Of a DNA stretch of 64,000 nucleotides, positions 47,888-58,527 are shown one piece after another. How positions within the stretch are numbered: position 1 is the stretch's first letter; every line of letters starts with the position of its first letter. Location: contig CAWUHX010000318.1 in NCBI GenBank assembly GCA_963922205.1, forward strand, positions 248,001 to 312,000, in the 5' to 3' direction. Source of the DNA: Romanomermis culicivorax (lineage: Eukaryota > Nematoda > Enoplea > Mermithida > Mermithidae). A program made the position numbers and the translations under genes. Below the pieces are notes generated by a model, which saw only the letters and a program-made list of their open reading frames with translations, did no database searches and had not been told where the DNA came from.

Positions 47888-50213
47888 CTCCGCTTCTCGC
47901 AAAGCATTAAATTCCGATACAGACGACTGTTTCTTGTGGTTTCACTTTAAACAGTATCTCCGAATTCAGAAAAAATTTAAAAATTTAAATTTAAAAATTT
48001 TAAAAAGTATTTTTTCTAATGTAATAAAGCTATTTTGAATAAAAAAAATGTTGAAAAATTTTTGAAGCATTACTTCGGTGTCAAAGATTCGATGGATAAT
48101 AGAAATTAGTGAAAAAACCGACAAAATGCCGCGCATTGTCGTTGGATAAAATTCAGCATTTAATATTCCTGAAGTGAAAAAAGTTCAAGAAGATGTAGTG
48201 ATAAACTAACTAAATATCTAATTTTTAACGGAAAAATGTTTACATATTCTAAGATTTTGACTCAAAATACCAATTAATTATATGCAATTACACATCTTGA
48301 TGCCAAAAAACTGACCAAATAAATAAAAAGATCAATATGGCAGGATCATTTATCGATCACTTCTTAAGCAGTGCTCTATTTTCAAGAGCAAGAGCATATG
48401 CAGGCGCCATAGTGAGCACACTATTAAGCTCTCTATACTCTATTTCTGGGTTCCTGTGTCTACGCTTGCCCTCTTTAGGGGTGCACCCGGCACTCACCAC
48501 CACCACCACCAAAACCGCAATTTCCGAACCATCCACAGTTAGTGCCACTTGGTGCTACTTTTCTGATGCACCGGCCACATAGATTAGGGCATACTACATT
48601 CCTTTTTGACCTCTTTTTGTAGCCTGAAATCTGACACATTCGTGTCAATTTTGAGAAGATTCCTGCGATTACAATGTGCCCGGCCATGTTGCACCTGGCT
48701 CTATGCAATTCGGCGAATTGGTTGGTGGATTTATGATTATTCTTGTCAATGTTTTTATTATTTTCACTTGTGTATTGGTTGCCTCGTTTTTATGATAAGA
48801 GGAGATGTAATATTTTTGGGGGAGGTGGTTCGGATGTTGGGGATGTACTAACGGAAGCAGTCATTCCACATCTATGCCAAATTGTTGAATGATTGGGCGA
48901 AGCCACAATTAGACCAGAAAAAGAATGATTTATCATTCGTTATACTTTTCTGTGTGGTGTGTGCATCGCGTGGATCAACAAATATTGTTTCACTATTTTG
49001 CCTCCAATAAACGGAATGCCGACAGCCACCACAGATTTACATAACATTATTACTATTATTAGTTATTATTATTCTCGCGCATTTAGCAGAAGAGGGCACT
49101 GATTACTGGGACCGAGTACCAAGGTAGGACCCAGCCTTTCCTGGATATTGTCATAGTGAGTTCTTCGTATTTTGAGTTAGCCTTCAGGAAGCATCGATTA
49201 CAAGAGTTAGTTATTCCAGTTACTGACTAGTGACTGAAATGTGTTTAGTTCTGCTAGAGAACTGTTGCACTGTGTTTAGCTGATTGCTGATATAGGAAGC
49301 TCCTTTGAATGACCTACAGTAGTTGGTTCGATACAAAGCAATAGACCTCTTTAGTTATATTGCTGACGTCCTCGAACCTAAGCAGAGAGCTAAACATAAC
49401 ATACAGGATTAAGTCCTGTAAATAAATATTTGGATAGAAACTGTCTTATTTTTGTCTTAACGTGAGTTACCTGATCTGCCTAATTTTGATCAGGCTTTCT
49501 TGGATCAGAAGGGTTTTTTGACTTCTAGCCCCTACCTGAACAGTCATTCCATATTTCGAGGCAGGCACAGGGAAACACTGGCATTAAGGTCAAATTCTTG
49601 TTATCTCTCGCAAACCAAAACTTCCTTCCAATTTTGACTAATTCCGTCAACCCTACGGATCAAGCAGTCAGCAATTGGTCTGAGACCTAAGATCAGACCA
49701 TCCTTTTAAAATATAACACTGCAATGATCTGGAATGACCTTAATGGAACAAAGATTAATTGCGCCAGTCTTTACTGAGCTTCATCAGAAAAAATTGAATT
49801 ATTGACACTAGACCTTTCACAGTTGACATGCACATAATCTTTTACCATATTGAGAGTCAAACATCCATGTCTTCATGTCCAGATTTTAGACACGTACGGG
49901 TTAAGAAATCGCAATATGCGTAATTTAGACATCAACATGTTTATCTTCTAAGTTAGAAATGGATAATCAAATGTGGACCATGAGAAAAAAATTGTTTTTC
50001 CCTCTTAATTCCTGAAATATTAATGAAGCCATATTTTGGAGGAAGCACTACAATGACTACAATTAATAACAACACAAGCTCCATGGAGATGCACTGATAG
50101 TATTCATAGCAATTTCACTCTGGCTAGCAGTTATTCTAATAAGCTGAGTTCTGACCATGGTATTCATCACCCAACTTTTATAGTTTAAAAGGGCTAACTG
50201 TTTTCAGTGCACA
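47888..50213. other. Intergenic upstream of the 7TM receptor
   Basis: AT-rich with a CAC triplet run near 48497. An 81-codon frame at 48337-48582 and its antisense are Ser/Thr- or Gly-rich without a known domain. No repeat family was recognised. Confidence 0.4.
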
Positions 50214-51197
50214 ATGACACCTGATGAAATAGATCAGTTATCTCTGCAGGAGCTCAGCATTGCATTCCCTATTTTTATTGGTTGGATCCTTTGCGCAATG
50301 TTGAACATTTCTTCCATCATAATGTCAATTTACATACTTCACATAGCCAAACTAATGAACAAATGCTTGAGGAAAATAGTCATACTGCATTTATCTGCCG
50401 AAGCTGCTTTCAGCATTCAATCAACCATTCTTGCTGCTTATCACATTTGCATGCATTTGGCAGAAAAATCAGCCAGTATGAAGCCATTTGATTGTTTTAA
50501 GTATGCTGGCTCAACATATATTTTTATTCATTTTTCTTACTGGATGGTACTTTTGACCAGCATTGACAGATCTGTCGCAATTTTATTACCAAATTTTTAT
50601 AAAACTGGTGAGCATATGGCTATTTTGGACAAAGCTGTCATTTTGATAGCTTGCTTTGAATTGGCTGAACTATTCGCGTTCTGCGTCGACAACTTTCCTC
50701 AAGAACCTATACCATTTTGTTGTGTGACAAAAGCTATGGGTGTACATACACAACTTTACGGTACTCTGGTCAGCACAGCTCTTTCCATAGTTTCCCCTAT
50801 TATCTACTGTGTCTGTTTTGCATATCTATTATTCCAACGGTATCTAAAACGAGATTTAGCTGACCTCGTTGCAGTAAAAAGGAGAATCAAAAATGCAGTA
50901 ACGTGGGCTTTGGCATTCATGGCCAGTTGGCAAGTGATGACCGTCGTGGTCGCCTGCGCTTACAGCCTGTCGATGACTTACAACAGCTGCCAAGCTTCCA
51001 ATAGGTTCACAGGCTGCTTAGTCTTGATGAACGGCATTATGTTTTTTGTGGGAAATACGATTTATTTGAAAAATTTTCGTTCTGCTGCTATGATGGTTTT
51101 ATGCTGCAAAAGCTCGAATTCAGTTGGAAATGTCGCATCAGTGGTTGCTCTGAATGCTTGGACAGCTAACAACACTCCAGGACTAGAAATGAACTGA
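50214..51197 (+). CDS. Divergent seven-transmembrane receptor (rhodopsin-like, Srsx-like?)
   Basis: An intronless 327-residue frame with seven hydrophobic segments at about residues 17-42, 54-80, 98-127, 139-160, 181-208, 228-252 and 264-288. Expected landmarks are C94 before TM3 and C169/C170 in the second extracellular loop (probable disulfide), and IDRS (117-120) at the end of TM3 in place of DRY. TM5 has a proline (SPIIY), and NTIYLKNF (281-288) stands for the NPxxY region. A basic third intracellular loop (KRDLADLVAVKRR) is followed by TM6 with a central W. The overall layout resembles nematode chemoreceptor-type GPCRs such as Srsx, but I cannot assign a ligand. Location: plasma membrane. 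A splice acceptor GTTTTCAG ends 6 bases before the ATG, so an upstream untranslated or short coding exon is likely. The C-terminus is short, with a CC pair (297-298) that could be lipidated (inference). Confidence 0.8.
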   Translation: MTPDEIDQLSLQELSIAFPIFIGWILCAMLNISSIIMSIYILHIAKLMNKCLRKIVILHLSAEAAFSIQSTILAAYHICMHLAEKSASMKPFDCFKYAGSTYIFIHFSYWMVLLTSIDRSVAILLPNFYKTGEHMAILDKAVILIACFELAELFAFCVDNFPQEPIPFCCVTKAMGVHTQLYGTLVSTALSIVSPIIYCVCFAYLLFQRYLKRDLADLVAVKRRIKNAVTWALAFMASWQVMTVVVACAYSLSMTYNSCQASNRFTGCLVLMNGIMFFVGNTIYLKNFRSAAMMVLCCKSSNSVGNVASVVALNAWTANNTPGLEMN

Positions 51198-51848
51198 GTT
51201 CAAGGACAATGATGCGCCAAGGAAAGCCCCCAGAAGAAGATTTATTATGACATTCTAACATTATTTATTTGGCTATTTTACGCAAATTATATTCATGTGT
51301 GTGCACTTGCATTCTGAATATTCAAGAACTGGCATAATAGAGGCGTTTTTTAGTGCAACATTTTTCCCATAGAACTAGACCACAGTTTCCATATCTGGGC
51401 ATTTTTGTTCAGCTATAGTCAGGACAGAATGATTATCACCGACCTCCACAATGGCTAGTGATTGGATAGATCGGACGATTTTGTGATTTTTTTGTCTTTC
51501 TATTCAGGGGAAATGTTAATTAGGCATCATAGTTAGTGAAGATTAATAGTATAGAGGGCACCCTGGATCCATTTCCATGGAAAGCAATGCTGAAGCATAA
51601 GCAGTCCCAAATATTTTTCCAAAATAAATTTGGTGCTGAGAATTTTACCAGTCACACTGGCCGCAGGAGTCCCACGCAGTATCCACTCGGCCAAGCCATC
51701 CAAAAACATAGTGCACTAGAATTCAAAACTCAGATTGGAAGCATATTGTAACAAAAAATATAACTAGAAAAAACAGGTTTGTTCAATGTGTTGGGAGTGG
51801 CCAAAGCAGCCACCTCAACTACGAATTGTTGCAAAAAGAGAGTACCTT

Positions 51849-52061
51849 TCCCCCTGCTCAGTTGATTAGAGCGTGCCGACGGTAGCTGAAAGGTCCCGGA
51901 TTCAAGTCCCGGACCAAGCCTAACTTTTACTGAAGCCCCGAGTAGCGGGAAGAGGTTGCCTCAACAAATGACATTATTATGCTGGCATGGAAAAAATGAT
52001 TCTCATGATGATAGTTGTAAGACTCTTTAAGTCCATCCTACGACATCAACATCAACATCAT
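51849..52061 (+). mobile_element. tRNA-derived SINE
   Basis: The tRNA-like head has A-box-like GCTCAGTTGATTAGAGCG and B-box-like GATTCAAGTCC. A body of about 110 bp follows, and the end is a short (ATCAAC)n-type tail (52044-52061). A head, body and simple-repeat tail define a SINE. The anticodon arm does not fold, so it is not a tRNA gene. Confidence 0.6.
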
Positions 52062-53160
52062 AGGCGTGGCACCACAGCGCAGACGATCTTTCTCAATCAA
52101 AATTTAACCAAATAATGTAGCATTAAGTAAATATACAACTGACCTGTAATTCATCCTAAACCTATTTTCATACTTACTTGCATTTTATGAGATATTATGA
52201 GCCCGGACCCTCAGGTCTGACCAGGCTGTTGATTATATTTTATTCCACAAGCACGACCCCCACTGCTCGAACTGAGGCAGGCCAGACCACGGGCTACCCA
52301 TATGGAAACCTAATGCACTTAGGTATTGGCAACTAGACTCTATTTTTTTAAAAAATAATCAATTTAGTAATTGTGTGAAAGTAAGTTCAATACGGAAAAA
52401 ACTAGTAGCTTGTTACTGTAATCAATGAAAAAAATTTTCATCAGTGAGCAGCAAACAGAACAACTAAAAAATTCCTTCAACAACCTTGTCAATCGGTTAA
52501 AATTTTTCGATTAGCACTCAGGTATCGATGCAGTTCTGACTGAATCAACAGCAGATGAGCATAATTTATTCCAATGATTTTGGACCTTCCCATTCTCACG
52601 AAGAACTTTAACGAAAATTTTCCACAGAGTGAAAACTAGGTATCAAGCTGAACTTACCTTTTTGGTCTTCTTTGCGTCTATCATTTTAAATTAAATGGGC
52701 TACGATGAATTAAACATGGATAAATAAGATCACGTGTTTTTGATTTCACCTTTTCCTTTTCTGATAAGTGAATAAATAATTTTTCTAAATGTACATACTG
52801 CATAAAAATTGCGAGTCAAACCGAATCTACTTTTTTTCTTGTTGCTGCATCTGCCATTTCAAAATAGATGGACTACAAAAAAAGATTTAGCCGAAATGCT
52901 AGGAGTCCTGCAAAGTTCCTTCTTTTGCAAAAATGATAAAAGTTGTTCCAGTAATTATTTGTATGCTATAAACATCATTTGGAAAAACTTTCATTGCCAA
53001 AATTTGTTTTTTTCACAACCACGGTGTTTAAACTGTCCTTTTTCACCATCTCGGTCTACACCGGCATGGCCTTGAATTTGGAAGATAATCATCCGAGCGG
53101 TATTCCCAAGTCATTCTAAAGAACACAAAGTGGCGGTCAAAGGCAACTACAAAAAATTGA
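52062..53160. other. Intergenic; nothing certain
   Basis: AT-rich. An 88-codon frame at 52809-53075 has no recognisable domain. Confidence 0.35.
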
Positions 53161-53350
53161 CAGGTGTGTTGCCGAAAAAGAGCTCATCAAAACATTCCTC
53201 CATGACAACATTAAAAAGTTGAAAGCCAAAAGTGGCCGAGTGGGCGGCGTCCACCAACATTTGCTCAATTTGCATGACACGATCGAACAACAAGAAATCC
53301 AAGGTGTTTTTTTTGTAGGCCAAGTGAAGGTTTTCCTACGGTTTGACTAT
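53117..53350 (+). pseudogene. Unidentified open segment, possibly an exon or gene remnant
   Basis: The frame opened by a stop at 53117 reads on to TAA at about 53350. It includes CVAEKELIKTFLHDNIKKLK and GGVHQHLLNLHDTIEQQ, with protein-like composition unlike the surrounding AT-rich noise. AAATTGACAG before it and CAAG-GTGTTT after it could be splice signals. The family is not recognised. Confidence 0.25.
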
Positions 53351-53689
53351 TAACCCTAGTTCATTGGTAAGGAACTTTTTGCTCAGAAATCTATCAAGTT
53401 GATCTCGTCCAGTTCTATCCAAAAATTTAGTTGCAAGTTTTTGATGTCTATTTTCAACGAGCTATGAGTGCAAAAATTCTTGCACGAAATTTCTAAAAAA
53501 GAACCTGAAGCATATCATAACTGAAACTGATTCGTAGATCTAGTCGAGTTCTATAAGGGCATCTAAAATAACGTTTTGAGGAGTCACTAGTTTGTGGAGA
53601 GACACTTTTCCATCAAATTTTTATACATCAGGCACCGCAGACCATTGACAAAAATGGACAGTATGGCCAATACTTTTTCAGCGTGACCG

Positions 53690-54075
53690 GACATCAGAGC
53701 ACAGGACAATAGACTGCGGACATTAGGGCGCGAACGTTAGAGCAGAGGGACATCAGAGTACAGGACAATAGAGCGCAGGACAATAGAGCACATGGACATT
53801 AGAGCACAGGGGGGTACTGCTCAGCTGCAGCTTAACTTCCTCAATATGTATTGTGTGTATGAGTTAAGCTACAGCTGAGCAGCAGTTTAATGACAATGGT
53901 ATAACATATAGAGTTAAGCTACAGCTAAGCTGCAGCTCAGCTGGAGCTTAAGTCTCTTTGATGAAACCAGCCCTAGGACAATAGAGCGCGGACGTTAGAG
54001 CGCAGACATAAGAGCGCAGACATTAGAGCACTGACATTCGAGTGCTTTGACATTAGAGCGCGGACATATGTTTTT
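53690..54075. repeat. GGACATTAGAGCGCA minisatellite interrupted by an AGCT-rich hairpin
   Basis: Irregular ~15-17-bp units (GACATTAGAGCGCAG, GACAATAGAGCACAG) occupy 53695-53815 and 53975-54070. Between them CTGCTCAGCTGCAGCTTAAC (53818) pairs with AGTTAAGCTACAGCTGAGCA (53862), and further CAGCT words follow. The interior resembles a small element also partly present at 58835-58915 (TTTCATCAAA, TGTAGCTAAGCTC). The unit is close kin of the 61365-62425 arrays. Confidence 0.75.
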
Positions 54076-55554
54076 TTGACCATATTTTGTTCAAAAATTA
54101 TCGTTTTTTACAAAAAATTGACTCTTTTCGGTTCTTTGGTCTAAAAGGATGAGTTTTCTATGACTGGCCCATTTCAGCCACATTATAGCAAATTTTGGAG
54201 TGGCCACATGGTTAGGCATATGGGGGACGACTTCTTGGGGACACTATGGCATATCTTCACAATTATATGAATTGGCCGTCCTCCGTAGAGTGAATTTATA
54301 GAATATGATCAAGTTAACTTCTATTTCAGCTCGTCTGTAGTAATTTCTTTCGAATGTGAATTATCCCTGGCGCTTTCAAGTTTCATTTTCAAACAAGCTG
54401 AAAGTCAACATAATTTTTTTTGCAAAAAGTTACATGAAATTATGTCAAAGAGCACTTATTCTCTCATCCACACAATATATGGAAAGTCGCTCTACATAGA
54501 AAGTGTTTCGAATATTCAAAATTTTCCCTTCATTCAACAAAAAGGAAAATGGGACAAATACAGAAAATACCTTTACCAATCAATCATCTCAGAAAATTTC
54601 ATCATCAAGAGCTTAAAAGGATAACTTTTTCGAAATTGCATATTCTGGACAAGAATTCAGAATTCAATTTTTTCAAATTAAAATTTATTTTATTTAGCTG
54701 ATGATAAAGTTTCACATTAGGATCCGAGTGGGCCACTGAGCTCAATGCTTTTTCAGAGATAGAAAAGCTTCTTATCCACAAAGTTGAACTTGGTTGAAAT
54801 TATGCAATAAATGTATGAACTCTTTCTCCAAATGGTACTCGGCAGGAAACTGACTGATACCTATTTTGTGATATCTGAACGCAAATTGCCCAAATCGGCA
54901 ATCTGTGAATTATTACCGTTCGAGGATTTTTATAATCGTTTATTCGTATTTCGTTATTGCAACAAATGCAAGTAAATATTCAGACGTGAGACAAATCCAA
55001 TTTTAATAAAAATACCGATGACACCTGCTGCAATGGCGGCTTTTGATTATGTAAATTATTTCACTTAATATCAAAGACTGCATTTTTCGTATGGGATGTT
55101 TTGCCCAACGCTGTAAATTTGTATCACGAAATTCATTAGTTTCGTCGACTGGGTTTGGAATATATAAATTTCAAATTTTAATACATAATTCAAATCCTGT
55201 GATTTATGCGGATAGTCCTCTTGGTCCAAATTCACATTACTGCACAAAAATTGTCGTCTCTTAGTTTTCGAAATGGAATTCAGTACAGTAGTGCATTTAG
55301 TCGCAAGAATTACCGTGATTTTAACTATGATTTCAAGTGAGAATTTTTTCAAAAAGAATGTGAGATCTTTTTTCTAGGTCATGCCGCCTGTAAATGAAAT
55401 ATAAACACTGCACAATGTTTCGAAATCATTTCATTACTTCTTCATCAAATTGATTTTTCATTTTCATCTATTCAATTCAGAAAATAGCGGACGACGTACG
55501 CCATGCACTGATATGGGTTGCGTCACAGCAGGTGAGCTTCCAATAGTATTTCAA
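54076..55554. other. Intergenic; TACATGTA-like fragment then nothing recognised
   Basis: 54070-54270 has phrases of the TACATGTA family interior (TTTGTTCAAAAATTATCG; GGGGACGACTTCTTGGGG). The rest is AT-rich without supported genes. Confidence 0.4.
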
Positions 55555-56766
55555 TCGGGGTATTCCCATGTGAGCGATTCCAAAGTCAGCGAATTCCCAA
55601 TTGAGCGATTCCCATGTGGGCAATTCCCAATTGAGCGAATTCCCGAGTGAGCGGATTACCAATTGAGCGGTTCCCAATTGAGCTAATTCCCAACTGAACG
55701 ATTCCCTTGAGAGCGATTCGCAATTGAGCGGGATCTCAAGTGAGCGATTTCCCAATTGGGCGATTCGTAACGAGTGATCGAGTATGTAGTAACACTTTCT
55801 TCATATTTTCTTTCTTTACCTTATATGTTTCTATGTATTTTTTCTTTGTTTTTTTGTGTGTATCGTTAATGTTTTCGTTCATGTATGTTTTTTGTTTTCA
55901 TCTTTTGTCTCTGATTTCTTTTACTTTCGTTTTTCTTTTCATCTACTTTTTTCTTTTCTGCTACTTCTCTTTTCTGCAGCAACAAATTACAACTTATTTT
56001 TAATAAGCATAGTCTCGCGTGTAGTTCTTATCCAATCCGGCACGCCCTATTGTCTACTTAATTTTATGCTGTGTGATCTTTCTTCATTATTTTTCATCTT
56101 AAATTTTTGCTTTCAATCTCTCCTGATTTTTTCTTTTTTGTTCTTTTTTCATATTTTTTTCTTTCTTCCTTGCTGCTTTCTCTATGTTGCTCCTTTTTTC
56201 TTGTCACTGCCTTCATGTTTTCTTTCTTTTTTTAATGCTTTCCCACCTATTTTCACTTTTTCTTAATGTCTTCATTTTTGTTGACGTTTCCTTTCTCTTG
56301 ATGTTTTGTTTGTTTCACCATTCTTTTGTTTATATTTTTTATGAAGATTTTCACATTTAAAACGATGAAAGACTCAAGGACAATTGTACTAGAATTATAC
56401 AGGAGACTACGGTTATTTAAAATGACAACTTCTAATAAACTGTTTCATGGGAAAAAAAAGAAAAAATCAGATGACAAGAAGAATAAAATGGAAGAAATCA
56501 GATAAAAAAGATGAAAACGTAAAATCATACATAAACGAAAACATAAGCAATACACACATAAAACGAAAGAAAAAATACGTACATAGAAAAAATATAAGGT
56601 AAAGAAAGAAAATCACTCGTTTCGGATCGCCCAATTGGGAATTCGCTCAATTGGGAATCGCTCACATGAGAATCGCTCACATGAGACTCGCTCAATTGGG
56701 AATTCGCTCACTTGGGAATTCGCTCACTTGGGAATCGCTCACTTGGGAATCGCTCACTTGGGAATA
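55555..56766. mobile_element. Foldback element with minisatellite arms (GAGCGATTCCCAATT)
   Basis: The left arm has about twelve units of GAGCGATTCCCAATT/GAGCGAATTCCCAA (55560-55785), then a CT-rich block starting TAACACTTTCTTCATATTTT. The right arm mirrors both in reverse: GA-rich block 56440-56615, then AATTGGGAATTCGCTC-type units to 56766. The middle (about 55980-56440) is unique sequence without a transposase. A truncated reversed copy is at 6825-7540. Confidence 0.82.
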
Positions 56767-57544
56767 GACCTTTCAATCTACAGTCTAAAACATATCTAAA
56801 TAAAAGAACGTGAAAGCAAGTACTTTTTCCTATTTGTGTGATATTCCGCTAAACCACGTGGTATGTAGAGCTGCAAGTTTGTGGCCTTATACTACTGACT
56901 TTCAACAATTTTTTGAATAAAGGTTATAGTAAAAGCTATATGTAAACGATATCGATGACAAACTAACCTTTTTATTTTTTAATTTCCATGCATTTTATAC
57001 AAAACAAACTGTTGAGGATGAATTTTGAAATTTTGTAATTTCGTTAAATATTCAGATTAAACACATATTCTCAATCGCGTTCAATTTTTCTGGCTCCGTA
57101 TTCAATATGTGTTTTTGCCATAATTCATCTGTAGCGTAGTCTAATTTTTGGAATCTGGTAATTTTTACTGTTTGACGTCATTCTGAGGGCGTTTCAATTT
57201 ACGAAAAGGTTAAAATGTGACAAGTCAAAAATATGTAATGTTTAAAGACTTTTTGTTGAGAAAAATACGTGATTGAAGAGATACAGCAAGGGATATACGA
57301 TCAGATCGTGCACTTTATCATTCAGAACTCATATAAGCAATCATACGCTTCTTTAAATGCTTACCAACTAAGTTCAGTCTTTCAGCTCAGATAATAGGAA
57401 CGGAAAACAACCCAATCAAATGAGAACCGGATAAGCAAGTCGGAATCCGAAAGCAAGTCCAAATTGGATGAGGTCAATTACATCCATTTTTCACAACCTG
57501 GTGACAGTTAGTGAAAAAAGAGCAAATTCTGTACTTCAGCTGGG

Positions 57545-58320
57545 ATCCTGACAATTGGGTGAACGACAATTGGGTGAAAACCATAGAAAAGCATTTACAC
57601 CTGATGGAATGTGTGAAGAAATCTTTAAGCACAACTTACGGCCAGAGTTGCATCAAAGAGTTGACTTTCAAGAAAGTTAACTCTATACTGAAAAGCAAAT
57701 CAATCGGTTGAAGTGATCTGATTCAATTCAACTCTTCAATGAACTTTTAATGTATAAAAGAAAAAATCAGGTTGATCAAGTAATTTTTTACACTTATAAG
57801 TGCTACTAAAATTTCAAAAAACTTTTGTTCTCACTAAATCTACTATACTTTCGAAATCATAGGATACAAATCATTGACAGTGATTCGAACAACTATAGTT
57901 TTTTTAATGCTTCTAAATAATGAAAACAAGTAGTATTTCAGATTTTCACACTTTGCTGGTAAAGAATATGTCATACAGGACTGAAAATTTATAGGCATAC
58001 TGACTTGAGCTTCAACAATTTTTCTAGTGAAAAATTTTACGGTCAGAGCTCCATGCAAACGATTTTGACGACATTACTGATTTGTGTCACTTTTTCTATT
58101 TGGAAGCATTTCATAAAAAAATACTATAAAAAAATGTCAGAGATTGAAATGATTTTAGTGTAAAACTAATTCTGATTCGATGTTAACTGCAGTGTCTTTT
58201 GTTTATTCCAAACATCTACTCACATAAGCTACTGTTTTTCATGATTTTCACCCAATTGTCGCATTTACCAAATGGTCATAGTCACCGAATTGTCTTTCAC
58301 CCAATTGTCGTAGACCCACT
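57545..58320. repeat. Inverted CAATTGGGTGAA words bracketing a dispersed repeat
   Basis: GACAATTGGGTGAACGACAATTGGGTGAAA at 57550 region is mirrored by TTTCACCCAATTGTCG near 58248 and 58293. Between them, 57890-58120 is a diverged copy of 63690-63925, both containing AACGATTTTGA(C/T)GACA(T/G)TACTGATTTGTGTC. 56800-56970 is a third, weaker copy. Probably another foldback element with short-word arms. Confidence 0.6.
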
Positions 58321-58527
58321 TCAGGTACTGTATACTATCATTTGATGAGTACGGCGTTGGGAATAATTTTCAAGAACAAAATGAGTGTTTATTTCTGTAT
58401 TTTGTTTTACTGATACAAAAAAAGAAAAGTAATAGTGCGTTACAATTGAGAAATCTTTGTGCCTCCAAATGCATTTTTAACCAGCATTATTCTATTACGT
58501 TAAAAAAAGAATTCGAAAAATTTTAGT

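Noticed and set aside
47061-48038. Overlapping frames of up to 175 codons across 47.06-48.04 kb
   Set aside because: They repeat with the 274-275-bp period of the TRIM array and read through tRNA-like and LTR sequence on both strands; not protein genes.
48337-48582. 81-codon frame (MAGSFIDHFL start)
   Set aside because: Ser/Thr-rich with a CAC run; no homology recognised and no splice or promoter support.
55740-56266. Hydrophobic F/L-rich frames suggesting membrane proteins
   Set aside because: They come from the CT-rich arm of the foldback element, which translates as Phe/Leu/Ser in any frame.
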